Positions 15,411 through 25,025 are shown, numbered from the stretch's first letter. The stretch is DNA of 44,201 nt from Zoogloea oleivorans (GCF_008107625.1 NZ_SDKK01000005.1:1-44201), one strand, 5' to 3'. Program-made: numbers and translations. Notes: generated from the sequence alone by a model not told the origin.

Positions 15411-17882
15411 TTGATCAATGAAGAACAGAAACGTGGCGAGAACAGCTGCGATGATCCGCGGGAGATGAACGTGAGGTTCGGCAAAAGGCTTGGACTCCGG
15501 TTCCGCTCCTTGCGGACGCGGCTTGCCGTGGGAGCCTTGTTCGGTGTGTTGCTTGTCTTGTGGGCGACAACGCTGGTGCTGGGGTATTTTTTGCGCGATG
15601 AGATGCAGGCGACGCTCTCGGCCCAGCAGTTCTCGGTGGTGACCCTGCTGGCCGATGAGGTCGATCGGTCGGTTTCCGAGCGCATGCGGGCCCTGAAGGC
15701 GGTCGCCGCGGGTATCGACGCGACCAAGCTGACCCGGGTCGAGCTGCTCGATGCGGAGCTGCGTCATCAGGAGGTGCTGCATACCCTCTTCAACTGGGGG
15801 GTGCTGGTTACCGACCGGAGCGGGATGGCGCTGATCAGTCTGCCCGATGTGCTGGGCCGGCGCGGCGTCAATTACCTCGATGTGGAGGCGGTTCGGGAGA
15901 CGCTCGAAGGGGGTCGCAGCGTGGTGGGCGCGGCGCTGATCGGCAAGACGACCCATCAGCCGGTGGTGCCGATGATCGTGCCGATTCGTGGTGCGAATGG
16001 TGAAGTCATCGGTAGTGTGATCGGCCTGACCAATCTGGCGCTTCCCAACTTTCTCGACGAGATCGGCGCCAACCGCTTTGGGCGCGAGGGCGGTTATCTG
16101 CTGACCGATCCGCGCCAGCGCATTTTCATTGCGGCCACCGACAAGAGCCGGGTCATGAAGCCAGGGCCGCCCCCGGGTCTCAATCCGGTCTACGACCGCT
16201 ATCTGGCGGGTTACGAGGGCTCCGGCCTGGCGCGCAGTTCGCGCGGCGTGGTGGAGCTGTCGTCGAGCCGGCGGGTGCCCTCGGCGGGCTGGTTGATGCA
16301 GGCGGTGCTGCCTGCCGAAGAGGCGTTTGCGCCGATCTACAGGCTGCAGTGGCGGGTTCTGGGAGTGTCGATGGTGCTGACCGTTCTGGCTGGCACCGTT
16401 GCCTGGTGGTGGTTGCGCCGGCAACTGCAGCCCCTCGGCGAGGCCGCCGAACTGCTTGGCCGCATGCGTGACGGGGTGATCCCCCGACAGCCGTTGCCGG
16501 TGCGTCGGGATGATGAAATCGGCGAGCTGGCGGGCGCTTTCAATGGATTGCTGAGTGCGATTCTGGAGGGTGAGTCGCGGGCTGCGGAGCACACCTTCAA
16601 TCAGCGTCTGCGGGGCATCGTGGCGCAGATTCCCGGCCTGGTTTTCCAGTATCGCGTCGGGGCCGACGGGGCGCACAGCCTGCCCTTTGCCAGTGATGCG
16701 ATCCGCGATCTGTGCGGTGTCGAGCCGGCCGCCCTGACCGGCTGTGCGGCGGCCCTGCATGCCCTCATCCATCCGGACGATCTGCCGGGTTTCATGGCGG
16801 CTCTGCGGGAGTCGGCCGCCCACCTTGCGCCGTGGCGCATGGAGTGCCGTCTCAATCATCCCCGCCGTGGGGTGCGCTGGATGCGGATCGATGCGCTGCC
16901 CGAGGCGGGTGAGGGCGGAGTGGTTACCTGGCAGGGTTTTGCGACCGACATCACCGCGGCGAAGGAGACTGAAAGCGAGCTGCGCATCGCCGCGGCGACC
17001 TTCGAGACCCAGGAAGGCATCTTCATCACCGATGTGAACAAACGCATCGTGCGGGTCAATCAGGCGTTTACCGCGATGACCGGCTATTCGGCCGCCGAGG
17101 CCATCGGGCAGACGCCGAGCCTGCTCCGTTCGGGGCGTCACAGCACGGAGTTCTATCGGCACCTGTACGAAGGGCTGGCGCGGGATGGTTTCTGGCAGGG
17201 GGAAATCTGGAACCGGAGGAAGAGCGGCGAGGTGTTCGTCGAGTGGGTGACGATTTCGGCGGTCCGCGACGGGCGCGGGCAGGTCACCCATTACGTGGCG
17301 GCTTTTTCCGATATCACCGAACGCCGCAAGGCCGAGGAGAAGATCCACCAGTTGGCCTTTTACGACCCGCTCACCCAGTTGCCCAATCGTCGCCTGTTCC
17401 ACGACCGGCTGGATCAGGCCCTCGCCGCCAGCGCCCGTACCCGCAGTCACGGGGCGCTGATGTTCCTCGATCTGGATGGTTTCAAGGGGCTCAACGACAG
17501 CTATGGTCACGTCATCGGTGACGAGTTGCTGGTCGAGGTGGCTCACCGCCTGACGCGTTCGGTGCGGGAGACGGACACCGTGGCGCGCCTGGGAGGCGAC
17601 GAGTTCGTGGTGATCCTGGAAAACCTTGATGAGGCAGGTTGCGATGCCGCTGCCCGGGTTGCCGAGAAGCTGCGTCAGGTGCTGGCCGAACCCTATCGCC
17701 TGAGTGTGCCCGGCATCGGCGCGGATGTGACCCACCGGTGCTCGGCGAGCATTGGTGTGTGCCCGTTCCTGGGGCACGCGGAGACGCGGGATGAACTCAT
17801 CAAGCGGGCCGATATTGCGATGTATCAGGCCAAGGCGGCGGGGCGCAACGCCATCCGCTTCTACATGGAGAGCCCCGGCTGA
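15411..17882 (+). CDS. Membrane CACHE-HAMP-PAS-PAS-GGDEF diguanylate cyclase
   Basis: The product has 823 residues if translation starts at the TTG at 15411, which has GAGGG about eight bases upstream. An ATG at 15465 (MNVRFGKRLG) is an alternative without good spacing. A membrane segment at about 38-62 is followed by a periplasmic CACHE-type domain to about 305, a second membrane segment at about 313-335, a HAMP linker, a divergent PAS (about 400-520), a PAS/PAC pair (about 520-640) and a GGDEF domain. GGDEF is intact at about 728-732 with an inhibitory-site RETD five residues before it, so product feedback is likely. There is no EAL domain. It should make c-di-GMP in response to an external ligand, which is unknown. 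The gene converges on ccmI with 36 bases between stops. Confidence 0.92.
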   Translation: MINEEQKRGENSCDDPREMNVRFGKRLGLRFRSLRTRLAVGALFGVLLVLWATTLVLGYFLRDEMQATLSAQQFSVVTLLADEVDRSVSERMRALKAVAAGIDATKLTRVELLDAELRHQEVLHTLFNWGVLVTDRSGMALISLPDVLGRRGVNYLDVEAVRETLEGGRSVVGAALIGKTTHQPVVPMIVPIRGANGEVIGSVIGLTNLALPNFLDEIGANRFGREGGYLLTDPRQRIFIAATDKSRVMKPGPPPGLNPVYDRYLAGYEGSGLARSSRGVVELSSSRRVPSAGWLMQAVLPAEEAFAPIYRLQWRVLGVSMVLTVLAGTVAWWWLRRQLQPLGEAAELLGRMRDGVIPRQPLPVRRDDEIGELAGAFNGLLSAILEGESRAAEHTFNQRLRGIVAQIPGLVFQYRVGADGAHSLPFASDAIRDLCGVEPAALTGCAAALHALIHPDDLPGFMAALRESAAHLAPWRMECRLNHPRRGVRWMRIDALPEAGEGGVVTWQGFATDITAAKETESELRIAAATFETQEGIFITDVNKRIVRVNQAFTAMTGYSAAEAIGQTPSLLRSGRHSTEFYRHLYEGLARDGFWQGEIWNRRKSGEVFVEWVTISAVRDGRGQVTHYVAAFSDITERRKAEEKIHQLAFYDPLTQLPNRRLFHDRLDQALAASARTRSHGALMFLDLDGFKGLNDSYGHVIGDELLVEVAHRLTRSVRETDTVARLGGDEFVVILENLDEAGCDAAARVAEKLRQVLAEPYRLSVPGIGADVTHRCSASIGVCPFLGHAETRDELIKRADIAMYQAKAAGRNAIRFYMESPG

Positions 17883-17918
17883 ACGCGCTTGACGCGTCTG
17901 CCGGGGGTGTGTCGGGCC

Positions 17919-19160
17919 TTACTGCACGACCTTGTCGATGACCAGCTGGAGCTTGGTGGCGCCCGGCTTGACCGGGGTGAGCTCGCCGCTCAGGTCACCC
18001 GGCTTGGCGATGGCGTCGCCGGTCTTCGAGACGCGGGCCTCGATGCGCAGCGTGGCGGCAGACGAAATCTTCAGGTCCGGACGCATGGCCATGCTGTCAT
18101 CCAGGCTGAAATCCTTCGGCAGGTCGGACACCTTTACACGCAGCACGGCCAGCGGCATGCGCGGGCCGTCGGCGGGACGGGCGAAGATGTATACCGTGTC
18201 ATCCGGACCGGCCTGGCCTTTCAGGGCCGGTGCCAGGCTGACCCGACCGCTGACCGAGGTGGCGCCGGTTGCCCTGGCTTCCGGCTGGGCGGTGGTGTCG
18301 GCCTTCGGTGCCGGTTTGGCGGCGGGCTGGCCCTGGCCCATCAGGCTGCGGATTTTTTCGAGGCCGGCGGTGAGGTTGCGGGCATCCTCGGAATCCGGCG
18401 GCACCTGGGCGAGCACCCGTTCCCAGTAGCGGGCGGCCTCGGGGTAGTTCTGGCGGAAGTAGGCGTCGGTGCCGGCCAGCACGAGGGCTTGCGGGTTGTC
18501 CGGCTGATCCTTGAGGACCTGCTTGAGCAGGATCAGGCCCTTGCCTTCGACCTTGCCCTGGTTCTGCTCGGCGGACAGTTCGGCCACTTCCAGCATCAGT
18601 TCGGGCTCGCTTTCCATGGCGGAACCGGCCTTCTCGAAGGCGCGGGCGGCTTCGTCGAAGCGCCCCATGACCTTGTAGCTGCGGCCGAGCATGACCCAGC
18701 CTTGCAGGTTGTCCGGGTTTTGTTCGAGCTTTTCAGCCAGCGTACCCACCATTTTCTCGACTTCGGCGGCCGTTGGGGCGACGCCTTTCTGGGCGGTCGG
18801 GTCCATGGCTGCCGGGTTGCCGAGGACGAAATACAGGGCTACGGCGGCGGCCGGCAGGGTAATGCCGAGGGCCAGTGCGGTGCGCGGCAGGCGGCGGGCG
18901 GCGGACGGGGTGTCACCGTCATCGGCTACATCTTCGAGCACCCGGCGTTCGAGTTCTTCCCGGGCGATGGCGTGGTCGTCGCGGGAGACGGTGCCGCTGG
19001 CCAGATCTCGGTCGAGCTCGGCCATCTGGTCGCGGTAAATGGCGGTGTTGAGGGCCTTGCGGGAGGTGCTGGCAGTGTGGCGCTGGCGCAGCAGCGGCCA
19101 GCAGATGATGGCGAGGGCGAAGGCGGTAAGCAGCCCGGCGGCGATCCAGAAGGCGGTCAT
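17919..19160 (-). CDS. ccmI: Cytochrome c maturation protein CcmI
   Basis: CcmI (CycH) holds apocytochrome c for heme attachment by CcmF/H. The 413-residue protein starts at the ATG at 19160, overlapping the ccmH stop. An N-terminal membrane segment (about 4-24) and a second at about 94-114 (LALGITLPAAAVALYFVL) bracket a cytoplasmic loop. The periplasmic part has TPR repeats (about 135-270, for example LGRSYKVMGRFDEAARAFEKA) and a C-terminal beta-rich domain (from about 300: VSGRVSLAPAL, VYIFARPADGPRMPLAVLR). It is the last gene of the ccm operon. Confidence 0.95.
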   Translation of the reverse strand: MTAFWIAAGLLTAFALAIICWPLLRQRHTASTSRKALNTAIYRDQMAELDRDLASGTVSRDDHAIAREELERRVLEDVADDGDTPSAARRLPRTALALGITLPAAAVALYFVLGNPAAMDPTAQKGVAPTAAEVEKMVGTLAEKLEQNPDNLQGWVMLGRSYKVMGRFDEAARAFEKAGSAMESEPELMLEVAELSAEQNQGKVEGKGLILLKQVLKDQPDNPQALVLAGTDAYFRQNYPEAARYWERVLAQVPPDSEDARNLTAGLEKIRSLMGQGQPAAKPAPKADTTAQPEARATGATSVSGRVSLAPALKGQAGPDDTVYIFARPADGPRMPLAVLRVKVSDLPKDFSLDDSMAMRPDLKISSAATLRIEARVSKTGDAIAKPGDLSGELTPVKPGATKLQLVIDKVVQ

Positions 19161-19648
19161 GCCTGGTCTTTCGGGGAATTGGGGGAATCCTGACCGGTAA
19201 GGAGGGCCTTGGCGGCGGCCTTGTCGGTGGCGGAGAGGGCGGGGGCGACGACCTTGCCGGCGCGGCGGCGCAGGTAGGCGATCAGACCGATGACGGCACC
19301 GCCAAGAATCACGAAGGGGCCGAACCACAGAAACCAGGTGGTCGGCTTGACTGGCGGACGGTAGAGCACGAAGTCACCGTAGCGGCTGACCAGATATTCC
19401 TTGATCTCCGGATCGGTCTTGCCCTCGCGGACCAGCGTGCGCACTTCACGGCGCAGGTCTTCGGCCAGTTCGGCGTGGGACGCTGCGAGGCTTTCGTTCT
19501 GGCACACCAGGCAGCGCAGCTCTTCGGAAATGGCCACCATGCGGGCCTCGACGACCGGATCTTCGGCCATCGGGGTGGCCTCGCCGGCGTGGGCGAGGGG
19601 CAGGGCAAGCAGCAGCGCTGCGGCTGCGGTGATGAGGCGTTGTTTCAT
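19157..19648 (-). CDS. ccmH: Cytochrome c maturation protein CcmH
   Basis: CcmH is a periplasmic thioredoxin-like oxidoreductase that reduces the apocytochrome CxxCH motif with CcmG. From the ATG at 19648 (MKQRLITAAA) the protein has 163 residues. A signal segment is at 1-21, the redox motif RCLVCQN has Cys46 and Cys49, and one membrane anchor follows at about 105-125 (WFLWFGPFVILGGAVIGLIA). The frame continues six codons upstream, but MKQRL fits the usual N terminus. The stop overlaps the ccmI start. CcmH and CcmI are separate here, unlike the fused E. coli CcmH. Confidence 0.96.
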   Translation of the reverse strand: MKQRLITAAAALLLALPLAHAGEATPMAEDPVVEARMVAISEELRCLVCQNESLAASHAELAEDLRREVRTLVREGKTDPEIKEYLVSRYGDFVLYRPPVKPTTWFLWFGPFVILGGAVIGLIAYLRRRAGKVVAPALSATDKAAAKALLTGQDSPNSPKDQA

Positions 19649-19649
19649 G

Positions 19650-20240
19650 TCAGGATTCCTCGGCAAGCTTCTTGGCCAGCGGAAGAATCTTCTGCTGCAG
19701 TGCCTCGGGGGTGATCGGGCCGATCTGCTTGAAGCGGATCACGCCTTTCTTGTCGATCAGGTAGGTTTCCGGCACGCCATACACGCCGTAGTCGATGCCG
19801 ACCCGGCCGTCCATGTCGAGTACCGACAGGGTGTAGGGATTGCCGTGGCGACTCAGCCAGCCAGCTGCACGCTGGCGGGTCAGGACGATCTCCTGGTCGG
19901 CGGCGAGCTTCTTCACGTCGGTCTCGCCGTCGCCGCGCACTTCCTTGTAGTTGAGGCCGACGATGGGCACGCCGCCCTGCTTGGCAAAGGCCACCAGCAG
20001 CGGGTGTTCGGCACGGCACGAGACGCACCAGGAGGCCCACACGTTGAGCAGCCACACCTGGCCGCGCATGTCGGCCGGAGAGAAGGTCTTGCCCGGCTCG
20101 CCGAGCTTTTCCAGTTTGAACTCCGGCGCCGGCTTGCCCACCAGCGGGGAGGGCACTTCGTGGGGGTCGCGGTTGAGACCGACGGCGAGGAAGACGACCA
20201 GGACCAGGAACAGGCCGAGGGGAATCAGGAAGCGTTTCAA
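19650..20240 (-). CDS. ccmG: Thiol:disulfide interchange protein CcmG (DsbE)
   Basis: The 196-residue membrane-anchored thioredoxin-like protein keeps the apocytochrome c heme-binding cysteines reduced in the periplasm. There is an N-terminal anchor at about 4-22 and the active-site WCVSC at 71-75; the GVPETYLID motif with the cis-proline loop is near residue 156. The start is a TTG at 20240 that overlaps the ccmF stop as TTGA, which implies translational coupling. The ccmH ATG lies just past its stop. Confidence 0.96.
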   Translation of the reverse strand: MKRFLIPLGLFLVLVVFLAVGLNRDPHEVPSPLVGKPAPEFKLEKLGEPGKTFSPADMRGQVWLLNVWASWCVSCRAEHPLLVAFAKQGGVPIVGLNYKEVRGDGETDVKKLAADQEIVLTRQRAAGWLSRHGNPYTLSVLDMDGRVGIDYGVYGVPETYLIDKKGVIRFKQIGPITPEALQQKILPLAKKLAEES

Positions 20241-22195
20241 GATGCGGCTCCGTGGGCGGCCAGACCAGCAGAGGCCTTGGCAGCAGTGGATTTGAGGCGG
20301 TAGCGACGATCACTGGCGGCGAGGATGCCGCCGAGGGCCATGAGTACGGCGCCGGCCCAGATCCAGCTGACGAAGGGCTTGTAATACACGCGCACGCTCC
20401 ATGCACCGTCGCCGCCTTCGAGCGGATCGCCGAGGGATACGTAGATGTCGCGGGTCAGGCCCGGGTCGATGAAGGCTTCGGTCATCGGCATGGCCGAAGA
20501 CAGATACTTGCGCTTCTCCGGGTGCAGTTGCATCACCACCTGTCCGTCGCGGATCAGTTCGAGGTTGCCGCGCGCAGCCGTGTAGTTGGGGCCGGGTGCG
20601 CTTTCGACGCCCTTGAAGCGGATCAGGTAGTCGCCGGTCTTGACCGTGTCGCCCGGCGCCATGCGTACGTCGCGTTCGGACTCATAGTACTTGACCATCA
20701 CGATGCCGACCACGGTGACCGCGATGCCGATGTGGGCCAGATGCATGCCCCAGAAGGCCCGCGGCGGCAGGCTCGACTTGACCCGCGCGATGATTTGTAC
20801 CACCGATGAGCCGACGATCCACGCCGCCAGGCCGATGCCCAGCGCCACGCCGGCCGACCAGGCGCCGGCGATGAAGGGCACGCTGACACCCACCGCTACG
20901 GCAATGCCGAAGGCCCAGCGCAGGGGCCGCACGATGTCGGCCAGATTGGTCTGCTTCCAGCGGGCCACCGGGCCGAGTGCCATCAGGAACAGCACCGGCA
21001 CCATCAGCGGCGCAAAGACCGCGTTGAAATACGGGGGGCCGACCGACAGCTTGCCCAGGTTCAGGGCGTCGATCACCAGCGGGTACAGCGTGCCGAGGAA
21101 CACGGCGCCGGTGGCCGACAGCAGCAGGACGTTGTTGATCAGCAGGAAGGTTTCCCGCGAGATCAGCGAGAAGGCGCCGCCGAGGCTGACTTTGGGCGCC
21201 CGCCAGGCGAACAGGGTCAGGGACGCACCGACGACGACAACCAGGAAGAGCAGGATGAACACGCCGCGCTTGGGGTCGGAGGCGAAGGCATGCACCGAAC
21301 TCAGCACGCCGGAGCGCACCAGGAAGGTACCCAGCAAGGACAGGGAGAAGGCGCCGATGGCCAGCAATACGGTCCAGTTCTTGAAACTGCCACGCTTTTC
21401 GGTGACCGCCAGCGAGTGGATCAGTGCGGTGCCGACCAGCCAGGGCATGAAGGAGGCGTTTTCGACCGGATCCCAGAACCACCAGCCACCCCAGCCCAGC
21501 TCGTAATAGGCCCAGATGGAGCCGAGGCCGATGCCGAGGGTCAGGAAGATCCACGCAGCGGTCGTCCACGGGCGTGACCAGCGCGCCCAGGCGGCATCGA
21601 GGCGGCCGGACAGCAGGGCCGCAATGGCGAAGGCGAAGGCCACCGAGAAGCCCACATAGCCCATGTAGAGCATTGGCGGGTGGAAGATCAGGCCCGGGTC
21701 CTGCAGCAGCGGGTTCAGGTCGCGACCGTCATCGGCGCCGGGGAGCAGGCGCTCGAAGGGGCTGGAGGTGGTCAGGATGAACAGGATGAAGCCGGCGGCC
21801 ACCAGGCCGAGCACGCCCTGCACCCGGGCCACCATGTCGTCCGGCAGGCTGCGCGAGAAGGCCGCCACGGCCAGGGCCCATAGGGCCAGCATCTGCACCC
21901 ACAACAGCAGGGAGCCTTCATGGCCGCCCCATACGCCGGCAATGCGGTACTCGATGGGCAGCTTGGAGTTGGAGTGCTGGACGACGTAGAGCACCGAGAA
22001 GTCGTTGTTGATGAAGCTCGCCGTGAGGCAGCTGAAGGACACCGCGATCAGCAGGAAGAGGGTTGCCGAGGCCGGCCGCGCAAGGGCGATCCAGGCGGGA
22101 ATGCCGCGCTGGGCGCCGATCAGGGGCAGCGTGCCCTGAACCAGGGCGACAAGCAGGGCGAGGATGAGGGCAAAACTGCCGATTTCAGGAATCAT
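20237..22195 (-). CDS. ccmF: Heme lyase CcmF
   Basis: CcmF is the large integral inner-membrane subunit that transfers heme from holo-CcmE to apocytochrome c. The 652-residue length and roughly 15 membrane segments are typical. The tryptophan-rich WWD motif (WGGWWFWDPVENASFMPWL) lies at about residues 237-255, and conserved histidines occur in the flanking loops (GGHEGSLLLW near 93, ALIHSLAVTEKRG). The C-terminal periplasmic region ends with a last membrane segment (FVSWIWAGAVLMALGGILAA). The ATG lies 15 bases after the ccmE stop. Confidence 0.97.
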   Translation of the reverse strand: MIPEIGSFALILALLVALVQGTLPLIGAQRGIPAWIALARPASATLFLLIAVSFSCLTASFINNDFSVLYVVQHSNSKLPIEYRIAGVWGGHEGSLLLWVQMLALWALAVAAFSRSLPDDMVARVQGVLGLVAAGFILFILTTSSPFERLLPGADDGRDLNPLLQDPGLIFHPPMLYMGYVGFSVAFAFAIAALLSGRLDAAWARWSRPWTTAAWIFLTLGIGLGSIWAYYELGWGGWWFWDPVENASFMPWLVGTALIHSLAVTEKRGSFKNWTVLLAIGAFSLSLLGTFLVRSGVLSSVHAFASDPKRGVFILLFLVVVVGASLTLFAWRAPKVSLGGAFSLISRETFLLINNVLLLSATGAVFLGTLYPLVIDALNLGKLSVGPPYFNAVFAPLMVPVLFLMALGPVARWKQTNLADIVRPLRWAFGIAVAVGVSVPFIAGAWSAGVALGIGLAAWIVGSSVVQIIARVKSSLPPRAFWGMHLAHIGIAVTVVGIVMVKYYESERDVRMAPGDTVKTGDYLIRFKGVESAPGPNYTAARGNLELIRDGQVVMQLHPEKRKYLSSAMPMTEAFIDPGLTRDIYVSLGDPLEGGDGAWSVRVYYKPFVSWIWAGAVLMALGGILAASDRRYRLKSTAAKASAGLAAHGAAS

Positions 22196-22210
22196 GGGGC
22201 GCCTCCCGGC

Positions 22211-22651
22211 TTACTGCTTGAGGGTCTTCGAGGCTTCGTGGGCCTGATCGACGGCGGCCTGGGCCTCCGGCGGCATGTAGTTCTCGTCGTGCTTGGCGAG
22301 GACTTCGGTGGCGGTGAACTGGCCGTCCGCCCCGAGGTTGCCCTGGGCCACGACGCCTTTGCCCTCGCTGAAGAGGTCGGGCAGGATGCCTGTGTAGGAA
22401 ACCGGGATTTCCTTGGCCGTGTCGGTGACGACGAAGCGGGCAGTGATGTCGGTGCGTTGCAGGCTGCCTTCCTTCACCAGTCCGCCGATGCGGAAGGTGC
22501 GGTCTTTGGGTGCCTCACCCTTGGACACCTGGGTCGGTGTGAAGAAGAACACCAGATTGCTCTGGAAGGCATTGAGCACCAGAGTGGCGGCAATGCCGAG
22601 GGCGGCGAGTCCGCCGACGATAATGGCAAAACGCTTGTGACGTGGCTTCAT
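22211..22651 (-). CDS. ccmE: Periplasmic heme chaperone CcmE
   Basis: CcmE covalently binds heme delivered by CcmC and passes it to CcmF. The protein has 146 residues, with a membrane anchor at about 8-28 and an OB-fold domain. [18 protein letters not shown] is the family signature and the heme-binding histidine is His121 in KHDENYMPP (H-x3-Y, Tyr125 as axial ligand). The ATG has AGGA about eight bases upstream. It starts four bases after the ccmD stop. Confidence 0.97.
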   Translation of the reverse strand: MKPRHKRFAIIVGGLAALGIAATLVLNAFQSNLVFFFTPTQVSKGEAPKDRTFRIGGLVKEGSLQRTDITARFVVTDTAKEIPVSYTGILPDLFSEGKGVVAQGNLGADGQFTATEVLAKHDENYMPPEAQAAVDQAHEASKTLKQ

Positions 22652-22654
22652 GAT

Positions 22655-22837
22655 TTATTCCTGATTCTCTCTGTCGGCCGCCAGTTCCCGGCGCAGGGCC
22701 CGGCGGGTATCGGAAAAACGCTTCCGGACCAGCAAGGTTTCGATCAGCAGGGTCAGGGCGGTGACGCCGAAACTGCCCCACACATAGAGGCCGTAGCCTC
22801 CCATCGCGAAAAACTCGCTCGTGCTTCCCCAGTTCAT
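22655..22837 (-). CDS. ccmD: Heme exporter protein CcmD
   Basis: This is a small 60-residue single-span membrane protein that stabilises the CcmABC-CcmE complex. MNWGSTSEFFAMGGYGLYVW leads into one membrane helix (about 12-36) and a basic, charged C-terminal tail, which is the usual CcmD layout. Its ATG at 22837 overlaps the ccmC stop as ATGA. It is easily missed because it sits inside a longer open frame. Confidence 0.94.
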   Translation of the reverse strand: MNWGSTSEFFAMGGYGLYVWGSFGVTALTLLIETLLVRKRFSDTRRALRRELAADRENQE

Positions 22838-23583
22838 GCCTGCATCTCCGGCAGTTCGGCCACCCAGGTGGCGTGACGTTCCCGTTCGAGGATGATCGCC
22901 CGCACCCGGTACAGGGCGATGGCGATGCTGTACATCCAGAAGGCCAGGGCCATGATCAGCATGCCCCACAGCATCGTGGTGGCCATTGTTGGTGCCTTGG
23001 TCATGGATACAGACGCGCCCTGATGCAGGGTGTTCCACCATTTCACCGAAAAATAAATGATCGGCACGTTCACCACACCCACCAGGGACACGATGGCGCC
23101 GGCCTTGTCGGCCCGCCGCGGGTCGTCGATGGCGGCGGTGAGGGCGATGTAGCCCAGGTACAGGAACAGCAGGATCAGTTCGGAAGTGAGGCGCGCGTCC
23201 CACACCCACCAGGCGCCCCACATGGGCTTGCCCCACAGGGCACCGGTCCACAGCGAGATGAAGGCAAACAGCGCGCCGGTGGGGGCCAGTGCCGAACTCA
23301 TCATGCCTGACAGGCGGGTGTTGAAGGTGATGCCAATGGCGGCCCAGAAGGCCATCACGCAATAGATGAACATGGACATCCACGAGGCCGGTACGTGGAT
23401 GAAGATGATGCGGTAGCCCTCGCCCTGCTGGAAGTCGGTGGGGGCGACGAAAAAGCTGATCCACAGCCCGACCGCAGCGAGGGCGGTGCCGAGGGCGGCG
23501 AACCACGGCCAGGCCTTGCCGGCGAGGGGGTAGAAGGTCGCCGGGGCGGCGAACTTGAACCAGTTGACGAGACGCTGACTCAT
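22834..23583 (-). CDS. ccmC: Heme transporter/handling protein CcmC
   Basis: CcmC loads heme onto CcmE. The 249-residue integral membrane protein has six predicted segments and a WWD-type motif (WGAWWVWDARLTSELIL at about residues 120-136). Conserved histidines flank the motif (FIHVPASW at about 61 and NTLHQGAS at about 185). It lies between ccmB (38 bases upstream) and ccmD (overlapping). Confidence 0.97.
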   Translation of the reverse strand: MSQRLVNWFKFAAPATFYPLAGKAWPWFAALGTALAAVGLWISFFVAPTDFQQGEGYRIIFIHVPASWMSMFIYCVMAFWAAIGITFNTRLSGMMSSALAPTGALFAFISLWTGALWGKPMWGAWWVWDARLTSELILLFLYLGYIALTAAIDDPRRADKAGAIVSLVGVVNVPIIYFSVKWWNTLHQGASVSMTKAPTMATTMLWGMLIMALAFWMYSIAIALYRVRAIILERERHATWVAELPEMQA

Positions 23584-23621
23584 GGATGAATCCGGTTAAA
23601 GGTAGGTGAAGACTGCAAGCG

Positions 23622-24287
23622 CTATTCGAGGGCAATACGCAGCGCGGCGGTGGCGGCCCAGGGCGCAAAAAACGTGGCCAGCGCCAGTAGTGCGCCGAGC
23701 AGGGACAGGTGACCACCCGCGCCAAGCCCGGCCATGTCGGCCTCGACGGCACCGGCCCCGAAGATCAGCGCCGGAATATACAGGGGCAGCACCAGCAGGG
23801 ACAGCAACACCCCGCCGCCACGTACGCCGAGGGTCAGGGCTGCGCCGATGGCCCCGATCAGCGACAGCAGGGGCGTGCCCAGCAGCAGGGAAATCATCAG
23901 GATTCCGAGGGAACGTGGGCTCAGGTCGAACTGCAGTCCCAGTACCGGCGCCAGCAGCACCAGGGGCAGGCCGGAGGTCAGCCAGTGGGCGAACACCTTG
24001 CCGCTCACCAGCAGGGCCAGCGGAGTAGGAGACAGCGCCATCTGCTCGAGAGTTCCGTCCTGGTGGTCGGCGGCGAACATGCGGTTGAGGGACAGCATGG
24101 CGGCCAGCAGGGCGGCCACCCACAGCACGCCCGGGGCGATGCGCCGCAGCAGGTTGGTTTCGGCCCCGATTCCGAGCGGAAACAGGCTGGCCACGATCAT
24201 GAAGAAGAACAGGGCCGTGAATACCTCGCTCTTGCGCCGGGCGGCGAGGAGCAGGTCACGACGGACGATGGCGACGAATGCGTTCAT
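23622..24287 (-). CDS. ccmB: Heme exporter subunit CcmB
   Basis: CcmB is the membrane subunit of the CcmAB ABC complex, which releases holo-CcmE from CcmC. The chosen start is the ATG at 24287 (MNAFVAIVRRDLLLAARR), overlapping the ccmA stop as ATGA; the open frame upstream is a shadow of ccmA. The 221 residues have about six membrane helices. The conserved DHQDGTLEQMALSP segment is near residue 70. Confidence 0.96.
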   Translation of the reverse strand: MNAFVAIVRRDLLLAARRKSEVFTALFFFMIVASLFPLGIGAETNLLRRIAPGVLWVAALLAAMLSLNRMFAADHQDGTLEQMALSPTPLALLVSGKVFAHWLTSGLPLVLLAPVLGLQFDLSPRSLGILMISLLLGTPLLSLIGAIGAALTLGVRGGGVLLSLLVLPLYIPALIFGAGAVEADMAGLGAGGHLSLLGALLALATFFAPWAATAALRIALE

Positions 24288-24895
24288 GACAGCCTCAGGC
24301 TGGCGCCGTTGCCGGCGAGCTGTACCGCCTGGTGGCTGGTAAACATGAGCATCCCGCCACGCGCCAGGTGCTCGTCGAGAATGCTGCACAGCAGTGCCAC
24401 GGCGGCTACGTCGAGGGCCACGAAGGGTTCGTCGAGAATCCACAGGCGGGCCTGGCTGCACAGCAGGCGGGCCAGCGCCACGCGGCGTTTCTGGCCCTGC
24501 GAGAGCACCCGGGTGGGCAGGTCTTCGCGACCTTTCAGGCCGATACGGCGCAGGGCGGCGAGGGCGGTGGCTTCGTCGAGGGGGCGCCCGGCGACTGCCG
24601 CGGCAGTTTGCAGGTTTTCGAGGGCGGACAGATCGTCCTTGATGGACGGCGCGTGACCCAGGTAGAGCAGGCGCGCGTTGAACTCGTCGCGTACGGTGTC
24701 GACCGGCTGGCCGTCCCATTCGAGATGGCCGTCGGCGGCCTGGGCGAGGCCGGCGACGATGCGCAGCAGGCTGGTCTTGCCGGCGCCATTGGCGCCTTCG
24801 ACCTGCAACCAGTCCCCCGCAGAGACGGAAAAGTCCACATCGGAAAACAGGCGGCGGTCACCGCGAACGCAGGCAAGGCCGTGGGCACGAAGCAT
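24284..24895 (-). CDS. ccmA: Heme exporter ATP-binding protein CcmA
   Basis: CcmA is the ABC ATPase of the cytochrome c maturation complex. The 203-residue protein has Walker A GANGAGKTS (34-42), the ABC signature LSQGQKRRVALAR near 133, Walker B LWILDEPF near 152 and the switch histidine in FTSHQA. It is the first gene of the ccmABCDEFGHI operon; all intergenic gaps are short or overlapping. Confidence 0.97.
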   Translation of the reverse strand: MLRAHGLACVRGDRRLFSDVDFSVSAGDWLQVEGANGAGKTSLLRIVAGLAQAADGHLEWDGQPVDTVRDEFNARLLYLGHAPSIKDDLSALENLQTAAAVAGRPLDEATALAALRRIGLKGREDLPTRVLSQGQKRRVALARLLCSQARLWILDEPFVALDVAAVALLCSILDEHLARGGMLMFTSHQAVQLAGNGASLRLS

Positions 24896-25025
24896 CGGCA
24901 GGGGGAAACCGGAAAGACGAGTCGGCGCATTCTGCCCGACGGACCCCGGCGGGTAAACCGGCTATATCAAGGAAAACCGTGTGCAGCCGGTCTAAACGGA
25001 GGTTGGTGAGCCGGCGCAGGTGTAC

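Noticed and set aside
15405-17777. 790-residue minus-strand open frame opposite the CACHE-GGDEF gene
   Set aside because: His/Gln/Arg-rich shadow of a recognised multidomain gene; no domain or ribosome binding site of its own.
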